Below are positions 51,264 through 60,168 of a stretch of DNA of 64,000 bases, in pieces. This DNA is from Granulicatella sp041433555. Its GTDB lineage: Bacteria > Bacillota > Bacilli > Lactobacillales > Aerococcaceae. The stretch spans positions 1 through 64,000 of the forward strand of contig NZ_JAPWBR010000009.1 in the NCBI RefSeq assembly GCF_041433555.1, given 5' to 3'. Position numbers and translations under genes: made by a program. Numbering within the stretch: position 1 is the first letter of the stretch; each line of letters opens with the position of its first letter. The notes under the pieces were generated by a model. The model ran no database searches. It saw nothing but the letters and a program-made list of their open reading frames with translations, and was not told the origin of the DNA.

Positions 51264-51669
51264 GATACTTAGCCTCCCCTAATTGAAAAACATAAGTGTA
51301 CCTGCGATTTCGTCCATCAAAAGTCACGGATGAGAACTGATTAACATTCCCACTATAGGGTTTAAAACCATACGTTTGAACAGAATAACTTTTCATCGTA
51401 TCCGGAAAGCGAATCTTCTTATCCAATTCTCTAGCCCCATGACAATTTAATTCAACGATACCACCTGAGACCGTTACAAACGAACCTTGTCCCGTTGAAA
51501 TAGCTGTAATCTGCGCCGTATCCATCACTTGCTCAAACTCTCTTAGAAATACTTCTTCCTTCCAATTTACATAGGAATGACTAATCAAAGGCGGAGTAAG
51601 TATCAGTAAGAAGCAAGCAATGGCGAGCGCAATTAAGCATTCAACAAGCGTAAATGCTCTTTTTTTCAT
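51241..51669 (-). CDS. comGD: competence pseudopilin ComGD
   Basis: 142-aa minor pseudopilin. Prepilin signal KKRAFTLVECLIALAIACFLLILTPPLI; conserved-looking beta-strand region VSGGIVELNCHG and TVTFDGRNRRYTYVFQLG-type end. No Shine-Dalgarno is visible before the ATG (ATTAACATTAATT), so translation probably depends on coupling to comGC 8 bp upstream. Confidence 0.85.
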   Translation of the reverse strand: MKKRAFTLVECLIALAIACFLLILTPPLISHSYVNWKEEVFLREFEQVMDTAQITAISTGQGSFVTVSGGIVELNCHGARELDKKIRFPDTMKSYSVQTYGFKPYSGNVNQFSSVTFDGRNRRYTYVFQLGEAKYHVEITEK

Positions 51670-51677
51670 AATTAATG

Positions 51678-51977
51678 TTAATTATTTTCAACTGCAGTTT
51701 TATCTGCTTTGTTATAGGCATCTAGTTGGTTTTTATCAATATACTTTTGGTTAAGCAATTCATCCACTGTTGGAGCAGTATTTGTATTCTTATCCAACAT
51801 ATACGCTTGCTTTTGGTTCTCGATTATATGCACAATAGCAGCATCCGATTTTTTCTTTGCTTCTTCTCGTTGGTGTGCAATATTTGGAATAAGTAGCAGC
51901 ATCATCAAGCCAATAATAAAGAGGCACACGAGTAATTCGATTAACGTGAAGCCTTTTTTCTTTGTTTTCATTTTCAT
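51678..51977 (-). CDS. comGC: major competence pseudopilin ComGC
   Basis: 99-aa main subunit of the transformation pilus. Signal KTKKKGFTLIELLVCLFIIGLMMLLLIPNIAHQREEAKKKSD is the classic type IV pilin start with Glu 5. Start at 51977, 8 bp after GGAGG; a TTG 5 codons earlier lies within comGB. Prepilin peptidase (ComC) is not in the window. Confidence 0.92.
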   Translation of the reverse strand: MKMKTKKKGFTLIELLVCLFIIGLMMLLLIPNIAHQREEAKKKSDAAIVHIIENQKQAYMLDKNTNTAPTVDELLNQKYIDKNQLDAYNKADKTAVENN

Positions 51978-51978
51978 T

Positions 51979-53049
51979 TTAATTTCCTCCAATCATCGTT
52001 AGTGTCGGTAGTAATAAGATCAGATACATGGAAACGATGAGGAATCCAATCCCCATAAGTAGTAACGGTTGAATCCACTTGATTTTCTTTTCGATGCCTT
52101 GGGTAAATTCGTCGAGCATTTGGTCGGCGTATACTTGTAGTTGCACGTCTAATTGCCTTGTCTTTTCTCCTTCTAATACCAGCCAGATAAACTCCTGCCG
52201 GAATAGCTTCATCTTCTCAAGCGCCGTAGAAAAAGATTCTCCTTGAATCAGCTGTTCTTCTAGTTTCTGCGCAATCATCTTCGACAATGCGCTTGTTCCT
52301 TCTTTTTTGAGTTCGGACACCATCGACAATAGCGACTGCCCATTTCCGAGAAAATACGAGAACTCTCGTGCATACAAAAACGTCACGTATTGCTGCGCAC
52401 TCTTTCCAATGACCGGCAGTGAAATCAACATGCGAAACTGATCATAGGTGCTCTTTCTCTTCCAATACAAGCGAACTGCAAAAATAATGATTAGGAGCAC
52501 TATTAGAAATCCTAACGCCAGCTGTGGTAAATTTTGAAACCCAAGCCATATCCAATAAAGGAAGCCAGACTGCTTGAGTTGTTCTTCTTGTACCATGCTG
52601 GAAAGTTGGTCGAGTAACAGCATTCGGATACAGAGCACCATCCCGATAACAAACGTAAAAAGAAACGCAGGATACATCATCATCTGCTGCATTTTCTTTT
52701 GTTGTTTTTGCTTCCTGGTTAAAAACTCTCCAATCGATGCACAAGCATTCTCGAAGCTACCAAACTGCATGGATAAATAAATTTGTGAGGTGTTCGTTTC
52801 TGAGTACCCGACCCGTTTCAAGCACTCATCAAACCGCCGCCCTTCTCCAAGCGTATCCCGCATTTGTTCGAGGTCTTTCTTCTCTCCTTCGAATAAATAT
52901 TCTAGAAATTTGAGCGCCTCATCCAAGCTGAACCCTTCCTGAAGTAAATGAGCAAGCTGAATGAGGAAGCGACTTTGAACAGGCCCCTTCCATTTCTTAG
53001 ATAATTTGATAGGTTTCGTAAGTTTTGTCCGTAATGTATCCCAATGCAT
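51979..53049 (-). CDS. comGB: competence pilus inner-membrane protein ComGB
   Basis: 356-aa GspF-family platform protein with three or four membrane helices in two homologous halves (LAHLLQEGFSLDEALKFLEYL and FLYAREFSYFLGNGQSLLSMVSELK, each followed by helices). It assembles pseudopilins with the ATPase. It begins within the last 53 bp of comGA. Confidence 0.92.
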   Translation of the reverse strand: MHWDTLRTKLTKPIKLSKKWKGPVQSRFLIQLAHLLQEGFSLDEALKFLEYLFEGEKKDLEQMRDTLGEGRRFDECLKRVGYSETNTSQIYLSMQFGSFENACASIGEFLTRKQKQQKKMQQMMMYPAFLFTFVIGMVLCIRMLLLDQLSSMVQEEQLKQSGFLYWIWLGFQNLPQLALGFLIVLLIIIFAVRLYWKRKSTYDQFRMLISLPVIGKSAQQYVTFLYAREFSYFLGNGQSLLSMVSELKKEGTSALSKMIAQKLEEQLIQGESFSTALEKMKLFRQEFIWLVLEGEKTRQLDVQLQVYADQMLDEFTQGIEKKIKWIQPLLLMGIGFLIVSMYLILLLPTLTMIGGN

Positions 53050-54067
53050 AAGCCTTCCTCAATACCTTATTAAAAGGATGTACTCTTTCTTCATCAGTCC
53101 CGAATTGATTCGTTTTAAAGAAATGCGCTAACTTCTCATGAGTTTCAATTTCAAAAATCGTTCCTCGCTTTTCTCCGTTTGTTAAATGATTACAATGAAG
53201 TTCACATTCCTTACCACATAGTCCACAATACCGAGGGAGAAGGCGTTGTGAACAAATCGCGATAATGGTTTGCTCGAGCATTGTCTTACTAACTCCCAGT
53301 TCCAAGAGCCTTGCTACCACTCCATTACAGTCTTTGGCGTGAACGGTCGCTAGAATTAAGTGCCCTGTTAAGGCTGCACGTATCGCCATCTTTGCCGTCA
53401 TTTCGTCTCGGATTTCACCGATGAGTAAAATGTCTGGGTGATGACGCAGGCAACTCTTAATGAGTAATTCGTACGTAATTCCAGCCTTCTCGTTAATCTC
53501 CGTCTGTAAAAACATCGGCTCATGATACTCCACTGGGTCTTCCATCGTAATCACTTGAAGCGTCTTTTCTTGCATACGTCCTCTGAGCAAAGCATACATC
53601 GTACTCGTCTTCCCAGAACTGACCGGTCCGGAAAATAAAATCAATCCGCTTTTATAGCGTAGGAATTGTTGTAAGAGCGCCCAGTCCTTTGGGAAATAAG
53701 TCATCGACCGAATCGACGCCTTTTCTTTTTTAGACCGATGCAAGAGCCGGATAACCATGGATTCCTTCTGCTTAAAATTCGTAATCACTGATAATCTCAG
53801 TTCAATCATCTGGTCCTTTGAAATCTCAAAAGTTAAGGAACCACTCTGCGGTCTTCGTCTCTCTCCGACATCCATTCCCGCTTGATACTTTAAGTACGAA
53901 ATAAATTGCAAAGCTACTTCATCTGAAATTCTTCTCAACTCTTTTAACCCATTGACATCTCTTAAATAAAATACATACTCCTCTCCAACCGGTAATAAAT
54001 GAATATCATCTAATTGGTGTTTAATGGCTTGCGTGAACACTTCCGTTGCTAATTCATTCATTTCCAT
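52997..54067 (-). CDS. comGA: competence pilus ATPase ComGA
   Basis: 356-aa GspE-type traffic ATPase powering pilus assembly. Walker A FSGPVSSGKTST, Asp box EDPVEYHEP, Walker B PDILLIGEIRDEMTAK, His box TGHLILATVHAKD. A late cysteine cluster (RYCGLCGKECELHC) looks like a zinc knuckle. First gene of comGA-GG. No SigX com-box (TACGAATA) is seen in the 80 bp upstream, so its regulator is not evident. Confidence 0.94.
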   Translation of the reverse strand: MEMNELATEVFTQAIKHQLDDIHLLPVGEEYVFYLRDVNGLKELRRISDEVALQFISYLKYQAGMDVGERRRPQSGSLTFEISKDQMIELRLSVITNFKQKESMVIRLLHRSKKEKASIRSMTYFPKDWALLQQFLRYKSGLILFSGPVSSGKTSTMYALLRGRMQEKTLQVITMEDPVEYHEPMFLQTEINEKAGITYELLIKSCLRHHPDILLIGEIRDEMTAKMAIRAALTGHLILATVHAKDCNGVVARLLELGVSKTMLEQTIIAICSQRLLPRYCGLCGKECELHCNHLTNGEKRGTIFEIETHEKLAHFFKTNQFGTDEERVHPFNKVLRKAYALGYITDKTYETYQII

Positions 54068-54139
54068 CGTTCTTCCCCCACTCTTTGACTAGTCATAAAG
54101 AACTACGATAAAAAATGAAAAGGAGTCTTTTGGACAACA

Positions 54140-54175
54140 AAAAAACGCTGAAGAAAATCTCTTCAACGTTTTAAG
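54140..54175 (-). terminator. terminator of the vanZ-like gene
   Basis: Stem ACGTTGAAGA/TCTTCAGCGT followed by seven T's on the minus strand, just after the VanZ-like stop and ahead of comGA. Confidence 0.85.
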
Positions 54176-54179
54176 TTTA

Positions 54180-54662
54180 TTATCTAATTTTTTTCAAGGT
54201 TCCTAGCCCTACACCCACTGCAGCACCTACAGCATCTACAAAGACATCTTGGATGAGCGGTGTACGTCCTGGAGTGACTCCTTGGTGGAATTCATCGGTC
54301 ATCGCATATAGCACTGCAATAAAGAATGCCAAGAACTGCGGCCATCCTTTTTTACGAACGTGAACACTTAACCCTCTCGTCCATTGATATCCAATGAAGA
54401 AGTAAGCTAAGAAATGAGCGGCTTTACGAATAAAAAATTCGATAAACTGCGCATATCCTAAAGAAGGAATACTGATGGTTTGTCCTGCATATTCAAATTT
54501 GATTTTGGATAATAATTCCGAAAAAGGTTGCATCGGCAGTCCTTTTTGAATCGTAGATACAAGTGACTGATCCTTGTAAGGCATACTTGAACTAATAAAA
54601 ATTAAAACCATGACTGCAATCGCTAGTGTAATCGCAATGGTTGCTTTTGTTTTCTTGGACAT
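54180..54662 (-). CDS. VanZ-family membrane protein
   Basis: 160-aa protein with four membrane helices, VanZ-like domain: IRKAAHFLAYFFIGYQWTRG and LYAMTDEFHQGVTPGRTPLIQDVFVDAVGAAVGVGLG. VanZ itself lowers teicoplanin sensitivity; most chromosomal relatives have no known role. Single gene with its own terminator. Confidence 0.88.
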   Translation of the reverse strand: MSKKTKATIAITLAIAVMVLIFISSSMPYKDQSLVSTIQKGLPMQPFSELLSKIKFEYAGQTISIPSLGYAQFIEFFIRKAAHFLAYFFIGYQWTRGLSVHVRKKGWPQFLAFFIAVLYAMTDEFHQGVTPGRTPLIQDVFVDAVGAAVGVGLGTLKKIR

Positions 54663-54770
54663 GAAACCTCTCCTTCCTCGTTAACTTTCTTTATTATGGT
54701 CAACTCTACAAGTTTAGTCAAGCGTCTTTCCTATTTCTTAAATTCCATAAAAAATAGATAAAAATGTATA

Positions 54771-54799
54771 TTGACGCATCTTTATGAAAGCGTTACAAT
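54771..54799 (+). promoter_or_regulatory. promoter of the M32-like gene
   Basis: TTGACG (54771-54776), 17-bp spacer, TACAAT (54794-54799). The spacer region holds ATGAAAGCGTTACAAT, which matches the CcpA cre consensus at about 13 of 16 positions. Confidence 0.7.
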
Positions 54800-54836
54800 T
54801 AATGTAACAAATACATTATTGGGAGAGTGTATTATA

Positions 54837-56297
54837 ATGGAACGCTATACTCAAGATTTAAGCTTATTGGTCAAACAGATTCAGCTGCTTGAGGAACAAC
54901 AGCAGCAACAGAATTACTACAACAATCTCTTCAGCCAGAATCCAAATCCGTACAACAAGTCTTTTGAAGAGATTATCGAATACTTGCTCGGCACTTCCGA
55001 GTCCACTTTCTTAATCCACCACTTTGAAGATTTCCCGCAAGCCCTGTCCTATGACCAGCAGAAAGAATTCCAGAAGCTGCGTCGCTATTATTTGCGTCAT
55101 CAAAACGCCCTACGCTGTTTCAACAAACCGTTTTCCGAAGAATGCCACGCGCTGACCTCGCTGTGGATTAAAGGCATGCGCGGCGACAGCATCATCGATC
55201 TCATTCCTCATCTCGATAGCTTGAGAGATTATTTCCACTTACATTACCAGAAACTCCTCAACCAACCTACCGTCTCCTACAAAGACGTTTTAGCCTTCTC
55301 GTTTGGCCCACAAATTACTGAGTTCTATTACACGCTCATCAAGGAGAGCAAAGATTCTTTCTTGCGCCTTTATAATGATTACCTAGAGTCATTCCCGCAA
55401 ACGTATATTCCTGTGCACTATTTACATTTATCAAAAGAAGAGACGCTGCTCGTTTTAGAGGAGCTGATTACTCTTGCGTCTTCCGTTTTGCCAAAACAAG
55501 ACTTCTACATTAACTTTGGTCCAAATCCATTTCCTAGTCATTTCCATAATGAACAGACAACTTACTTAAACTTGGGTGTATTCACTGATTTTATGACTGC
55601 GCTGCATCAATGCTTAAAGCAACTCGGCAAAGTCTTTCTTCAGGAATACACCCATTCTTTTGTGATTATGCAAAAATCCGATTTCGAACAGCTTCACTTG
55701 CACCATTCTATTTTAGAATTTTGTACACTTCTACCGATTTTATCCCAAACGATTTCCAAAACCATTATTAAAACCATTTATCCGGATAAACTAACTGACG
55801 AGAAGTTTGTAAATCAAATTCAAGAAGAGTTGCTATATCACTATTTTAGAACGAATAAGTTAAACAACAGCATCGAGAGTCCACAGCCTTTGCAAGAAAT
55901 TCTCAAATGCTACATCGAAATGGAAATCGAGGAAGACTGGTTCAATGGTGCCTTCCCATCCATTGAACTCTCGCACGAGTGGAATGTCCGCTCTAATGAG
56001 TGCTTGCATAAAGTTCCTTCGACGCATATGGATGGGCTACTTCGTCATATTCACTGGACTAAAGGCGAACTCGGAAATGCCTTTGGTAAATTACTAGGCC
56101 TCTTCTCCATCTTCTGCAGCGGTCTGCCAAAAGAACCATATGATCATCCATTCTCCGAATTTCTCGAGCACTTCTCATCAGATCAACTGCGCAGATGGCA
56201 TCCAACCTATCAATTAATCGAGCACTTGCGGATGAATCCTGAATCGACGAAATGTTGCTGGGTGTTCTTTAAGCAAAAGCTGAATGAATTCAAATAA
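54837..56297 (+). CDS. M32 carboxypeptidase-like protein, probable pseudoenzyme
   Basis: 486-aa soluble protein. Its C-terminal third follows the M32 (carboxypeptidase Taq) plan: EILKCYIEMEIEEDWFNGAF, then HEWNVRSNECLHKVP, then DGLLRHIHWTKGELGNAFG, where active members have GVLQDxHWSxGxFGYFP. The upstream DFMTALHQCLKQLGK aligns with the DFRTAxxxxxHExGH site, so the zinc motif HExxH reads KQLGK (residues 261-265), and the third-ligand HES reads HHS (289-291). It is full length for the family, uninterrupted and has a good promoter and RBS (GGGAGAG), so it seems expressed but not a metallopeptidase. Codons look GC-richer than in nearby genes. Family assignment is from memory of M32 motifs. Confidence 0.65.
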   Translation: MERYTQDLSLLVKQIQLLEEQQQQQNYYNNLFSQNPNPYNKSFEEIIEYLLGTSESTFLIHHFEDFPQALSYDQQKEFQKLRRYYLRHQNALRCFNKPFSEECHALTSLWIKGMRGDSIIDLIPHLDSLRDYFHLHYQKLLNQPTVSYKDVLAFSFGPQITEFYYTLIKESKDSFLRLYNDYLESFPQTYIPVHYLHLSKEETLLVLEELITLASSVLPKQDFYINFGPNPFPSHFHNEQTTYLNLGVFTDFMTALHQCLKQLGKVFLQEYTHSFVIMQKSDFEQLHLHHSILEFCTLLPILSQTISKTIIKTIYPDKLTDEKFVNQIQEELLYHYFRTNKLNNSIESPQPLQEILKCYIEMEIEEDWFNGAFPSIELSHEWNVRSNECLHKVPSTHMDGLLRHIHWTKGELGNAFGKLLGLFSIFCSGLPKEPYDHPFSEFLEHFSSDQLRRWHPTYQLIEHLRMNPESTKCCWVFFKQKLNEFK

Positions 56298-56303
56298 GTC
56301 AAA

Positions 56304-56321
56304 ATTATCATATATGATAAT
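56304..56321. repeat. 18-bp perfect palindrome
   Basis: ATTATCATATATGATAAT, 7 bp after the M32-like stop. Its core TTATCATATATGATAA has the same TTAYCA..TGRTAA form as the two halves of the 38-bp palindrome just downstream. Confidence 0.8.
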
Positions 56322-56333
56322 TATCTTTTATGA

Positions 56334-56371
56334 GCATTACCAAATATGGTAATTACCATATTTGGTAATGC
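56334..56371. repeat. 38-bp perfect palindrome
   Basis: A fully self-complementary 38-bp sequence made of two 16-bp units, TTACCAAATATGGTAA and TTACCATATTTGGTAA, flanked by GCA and TGC. It lies between convergent genes, so it may be a termination or mRNA-end structure, or a protein-binding site. Confidence 0.85.
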
Positions 56372-56377
56372 CAACCT

Positions 56378-56414
56378 AAAAAAGATCCCATCAACAAATT
56401 TTGCTGATGGGGTC
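56378..56414 (-). terminator. terminator of the ohr-GNAT pair
   Basis: Stem GACCCCATCA/TGATGGGATC with six T's on the minus strand, 7 bp after the GNAT stop. Confidence 0.85.
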
Positions 56415-56420
56415 TTCACT

Positions 56421-56981
56421 TTATAATTCTGTAAATTGATCTGGCCGTTTTGTTGGAATCGTTGTAGCTCCGTGTTTTTGAAGCCATACAATATCGTACC
56501 AACGATTGAATTTGCAGCCACATTTTTTGAAGTGTCCGCATTCTTCAAAGCCTAAATATATATGATAGTTTACACTATTCATCGTTAAGTACTCATCTTC
56601 GACTTCAGGAACGGCTACACAAGCATAAATGTTTTGATAGCCTAACTCTAGTAATTTTTCTTCTAAAGCGGCATATAACAGTTTACCATAGCCTTTTCTT
56701 TGATGATTTAAGCTAATATAAATACTAACTTCGGTCGACCAATCAAAGGCGGCACGTGCTGAGAATCGTCCAGCATACGCATATCCGACGACTTCTCCGT
56801 CCTCTTCTAACACCAGATACGGAAAGTTCTCTAATGTTTTCTGGATACGTCCTTCAAACTCTTCCACGCTAGGGACCACTTCTTCAAAGGTGATAGCTGT
56901 CGTTTCTACATAGGGGGCATAAATGGCTTGAATAGATGTTGCATCTTCTACTGTTGCTACTCTTAACAATACATTACTCAT
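56421..56981 (-). CDS. GNAT acetyltransferase (phosphinothricin-acetyltransferase-like)
   Basis: 186-aa GNAT of the YncA/Pat subgroup: LRVATVEDATSIQAIYAPYVETTAITFEEVVPSVEEFEGRI, YVAGR-type YAYAGRFSARAAFDWSTEVSIYISLNHQRKGYGKLLYAALEEKL with the acetyl-CoA loop, and YHIYLGFEECGHFKKCGCKFNRWYDIVWLQK. Relatives acetylate amino acid analogues such as methionine sulfoximine or phosphinothricin; the true substrate here is unknown. It overlaps ohr by 8 bp. Confidence 0.88.
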   Translation of the reverse strand: MSNVLLRVATVEDATSIQAIYAPYVETTAITFEEVVPSVEEFEGRIQKTLENFPYLVLEEDGEVVGYAYAGRFSARAAFDWSTEVSIYISLNHQRKGYGKLLYAALEEKLLELGYQNIYACVAVPEVEDEYLTMNSVNYHIYLGFEECGHFKKCGCKFNRWYDIVWLQKHGATTIPTKRPDQFTEL

Positions 56982-57402
56982 TGGCTGTTGAAAGTTCCAC
57001 GGGAGGAACTGTAACTCCTTTTAATAATTTATGAACGGGGCATTGACGCTCTGCTGCCTCTAGAATTTCGCGGGCTAATGCTTCGTCTCTACCTGGCATC
57101 GCAACAAAAACGGATGGATGGAATAGATAGCCTTCTCCCTCTGAATCCAATGTCAAATCAATCTTCACTTCTACCTTGCTCTTATGCTCTAATTTCATGC
57201 GTTTTTCTACAAATTCAATCGAAGCATTTAAGCAAGTGGCATAGGCTAAGGCAAATAATTGTTCTGGGTTCGTCCCAGCTTCTGCACTTCTTGGCGAAGA
57301 AATCTGTGTGCTAAAGTCTTTGTCTCCATTTCCTTTAGTGTACGCTACACCTGTTAGTCCGTCTTCGTTAACGGCCGTTGTTGTATATAAAATTTTCTCC
57401 AT
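56974..57402 (-). CDS. ohr: organic hydroperoxide resistance protein (Ohr/OsmC)
   Basis: 142-aa thiol peroxidase reducing organic hydroperoxides. The two reactive cysteines are Cys 57 (LAYATCLNASIEF) and Cys 121 (ERQCPVHKLLKG); the Arg-containing SSPRSAEAGTNPEQLFALAYA is the Ohr signature. An OhrR repressor gene is not adjacent. Co-transcribed with the GNAT gene. Confidence 0.93.
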   Translation of the reverse strand: MEKILYTTTAVNEDGLTGVAYTKGNGDKDFSTQISSPRSAEAGTNPEQLFALAYATCLNASIEFVEKRMKLEHKSKVEVKIDLTLDSEGEGYLFHPSVFVAMPGRDEALAREILEAAERQCPVHKLLKGVTVPPVELSTANE

Positions 57403-57449
57403 GCTCTCACCTCATGCAAGTTTCTTCTTGTAGAATAGCACATTCCTAA

Positions 57450-57485
57450 AAACAAAAGCTATCCTAACAAACTGTTAAGATAGCT
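57450..57485 (-). terminator. terminator of mgtA
   Basis: Stem AGCTATCTTAACA/TGTTAGGATAGCT followed by TTTTGTTTTT on the minus strand, shortly after the mgtA stop. Confidence 0.88.
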
Positions 57486-57494
57486 CTTTTTGCA

Positions 57495-60152
57495 TTATAG
57501 CCATTCATTATATTTTTTAATATACGCTTTTTTAACAATCGTTACTAAGAACATGTATCCTGCAATAATAAGAATTAATGCGAGGAAGTATAGTCCGTTT
57601 AGCGGTGCTAGTTTTAATGGTCCTGCTAGTGGTGTGTAAGGAAGAACCGTTACAACAAATAAAGCGAATAAAGATGTCACTAGCAATGAGAACGCTGGTT
57701 TAGATTGAACGAATGGTAATTTTGGTGAACGTAACATATAAATAACCATCGTTTGTGACCACATAGATTCAATAAACCAACCTGTTTGGAAGACCATCAA
57801 AAAGAATGCTGGATTCGTAGACGATGCATAACTGCTTCCAGTAATCATTGGTGCAATTCCAAAGAACATCACTGCAAAGGTAATGATGTCAAAGATGGAA
57901 CTGGTTGGTCCAAACCAAGCCATGAATCGTGTGATGGAACTTGCTGTCCATGCGCGTGGTTGTTTTAAGAAGTCAGCATCTACATTATCAAATGGCAATG
58001 CCACACAGCTTAAATCATAGATTAAGTTCAATACGATTAAGTGCACTGGAGCCATTGGAAGGAATGGTAGGAAAATACTTGCGAATAATACTGAGAAGAT
58101 ATTCCCGAAGTTTGATGAAACGGTCATCTTAATGTATTTTGTCATATTCGCATAGACTTTACGACCTTCAATCAATCCTTTTTCAAGAACGAGTAAGTCC
58201 TTATCTAATAAAACGACATCTGCCACTTCTTTGGCAATATCCACGGCACTGTCCACAGAAATTCCAACGTCGGCCACTTTTAGGGATGGCGCATCATTGA
58301 TACCGTCGCCCATGTAACCAATCTTGTGTCCTTTTGCTTTTAGTAAATGAATAATGCGTGCCTTTTGTTCTGGAGATAGTTTTGCAAAAATGGTTGTTTC
58401 TTCAGCAACTGCTGCTAATTCTTCATCGCTCATATCTTCAATTTCTGTACCAAGTAAGACTTTATCTACTGGTAGCCCTACTTTTTCACAGACCGTTAGA
58501 GTTACTTTTTCATTGTCCCCTGTAAGAATCTTCGTCGTTACCCCATGTTCTTTCAACGCTTGAATCGCTGGAGCTGCAGAAGGTTTTGGTGGATCAAGGA
58601 AGGCTAAGTAACCCATTAGAATCATATTTGATTCATCTTCAACCGTGAAAGCATGGTGAGTATCTTGATATTTCTTTTGGCTCACACCAAGGACGCGAAG
58701 CCCTTGTTCGTTTAAGCCGCTCACTGCTTCTAGGATAGATTCGCGAATTTCATCCGTAATTGGGTGAACTACATCTCCGTCTTTTACATGTGTAGAGATG
58801 CTAAGCATTTCTTCGAGGGCCCCTTTTGTTACGAGCACTGCTTCATCGTCTTCTTTCACGATAACGCTCATACGACGACGTTCGAAGTCAAATGGCAACT
58901 CATCAATCTTTTGGTAGCGTGTTGCTAAATTTTGTAAATCTTCGTGTTCGTCGGCTTCTTTTTCTGTACGTGTAATGATAGCACGGTCTAATAAGTTTTT
59001 AAGTCCTGTTTGGAAGTAGCTGTTTAAATACGCAATTTTTAATACGCCCATATCTAGATTTGCATGAATATCTAATGGGTATTCAAGAATAATTTCATCT
59101 TGCGTTAATGTACCTGTTTTATCAGTACATAAAATGTCGATAGCCCCTAAATCTTGAATCGCGTTTAATTTTTTAATAATGACTTTTTCTTTGGCCATGA
59201 TAACTGCCCCTTTTGCAAGGCTGGCTGTAATAATCATTGGCAACATTTCTGGAGTTAATCCCACGGCAACACTTAAGGCAAATACCCCTGCTTCTAACCA
59301 GTCACCGTCTGTTAATCCATTAATCAAGAATACAACTGGCACTAGTACAAGCATTAAACGAATCAATAGCCATGAGATTTTATTCATTTCTTTTTCGAAA
59401 CTCGTTTGTTCTTCGAAAGTATTAAGTGTTTTTTCGATACGACCAATCATCGTATCATTCCCTGTTACTAAAATAACTGCTAAAGCACTACCGCTGACAA
59501 CGTTTGAACCCATAAACACAAATCGTTCGCTCTCGAGTGCTTGTTTTTTCTTTTCTTCTTCATCTGGAACCCAAATTGATTTTTTCTCAACAGATTCACT
59601 TTCACCAGTCAAGCTGGATTGTTGGATAAAGAAGTCACGTGTTTCTATTAATAATGCATCCGCTGGCAACATGTCCCCAGCGCTTAATTTAATAATATCT
59701 CCGACTACTAAATCTTCAATCGGAACTTCCATCTGTTCACCATCACGAATAACCGTTGCTGTATTGACGATTAGACTAGATAAGTTACTAGCCGCCTTGT
59801 CACTTTTCATTTCTTGAACAAAACGAATAGCTCCTGATACAGCCACAAGTACCACAATAATGATGGAAGTCGTTGGGTCTGCTTCACCTGGTTTTGCAAG
59901 AATCACGTTCGTGAATAATGAGACAACCGCAATCACTAGTAAAATTACCGTAAATGGATTGATAATAGACTCATAAATCTTTTTCCAAATTGAATCTTCT
60001 TTAGCCTTTGTAATTTTGTTTTCTCCATAGGTTTCACGTAGTGTTTCTACTTGTTCTTCAGTGAGTCCTTTTACAGATGTGCCTAATGCTTCTAGGACCT
60101 CTGCCATTGGATTCATCAATGCTAAGTCGATTCTTTCTTTTGCTGTTTTCAT
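57495..60152 (-). CDS. mgtA: Mg2+-importing P-type ATPase MgtA
   Basis: 885-aa P3B ATPase. Actuator TGES at 182-185, phosphorylated Asp 344 in CTDKTGTLT, nucleotide-binding VTKGALEEML, hinge GDGINDAPSLKVADVGISVDSAVDIAKE, and about ten membrane helices; LNLIYDLSCVALPFDNVD matches MgtA/MgtB. It imports Mg2+ down its gradient under limitation. Start at 60152 with GAGGTGAAG upstream; the frame is open farther back, but those ATGs lie inside the leader. Preceded by an M-box, a terminator and a small reading frame. Confidence 0.95.
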   Translation of the reverse strand: MKTAKERIDLALMNPMAEVLEALGTSVKGLTEEQVETLRETYGENKITKAKEDSIWKKIYESIINPFTVILLVIAVVSLFTNVILAKPGEADPTTSIIIVVLVAVSGAIRFVQEMKSDKAASNLSSLIVNTATVIRDGEQMEVPIEDLVVGDIIKLSAGDMLPADALLIETRDFFIQQSSLTGESESVEKKSIWVPDEEEKKKQALESERFVFMGSNVVSGSALAVILVTGNDTMIGRIEKTLNTFEEQTSFEKEMNKISWLLIRLMLVLVPVVFLINGLTDGDWLEAGVFALSVAVGLTPEMLPMIITASLAKGAVIMAKEKVIIKKLNAIQDLGAIDILCTDKTGTLTQDEIILEYPLDIHANLDMGVLKIAYLNSYFQTGLKNLLDRAIITRTEKEADEHEDLQNLATRYQKIDELPFDFERRRMSVIVKEDDEAVLVTKGALEEMLSISTHVKDGDVVHPITDEIRESILEAVSGLNEQGLRVLGVSQKKYQDTHHAFTVEDESNMILMGYLAFLDPPKPSAAPAIQALKEHGVTTKILTGDNEKVTLTVCEKVGLPVDKVLLGTEIEDMSDEELAAVAEETTIFAKLSPEQKARIIHLLKAKGHKIGYMGDGINDAPSLKVADVGISVDSAVDIAKEVADVVLLDKDLLVLEKGLIEGRKVYANMTKYIKMTVSSNFGNIFSVLFASIFLPFLPMAPVHLIVLNLIYDLSCVALPFDNVDADFLKQPRAWTASSITRFMAWFGPTSSIFDIITFAVMFFGIAPMITGSSYASSTNPAFFLMVFQTGWFIESMWSQTMVIYMLRSPKLPFVQSKPAFSLLVTSLFALFVVTVLPYTPLAGPLKLAPLNGLYFLALILIIAGYMFLVTIVKKAYIKKYNEWL

Positions 60153-60168
60153 AGTCTTCACCTCGTTT

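Noticed and set aside
54085..54145. ComK-box-like AAAAGACTCCTTTT and possible SigX box before comGA
   Set aside because: Spacing does not fit AAAA-N5-TTTT exactly, there is only one copy, and TACGAATA is absent. ComK is not expected outside Bacillales.
54771..54836. N-terminal extension of the M32-like protein
   Set aside because: The ATG-like start at 54771 coincides with the -35 box; the RBS supports 54837.
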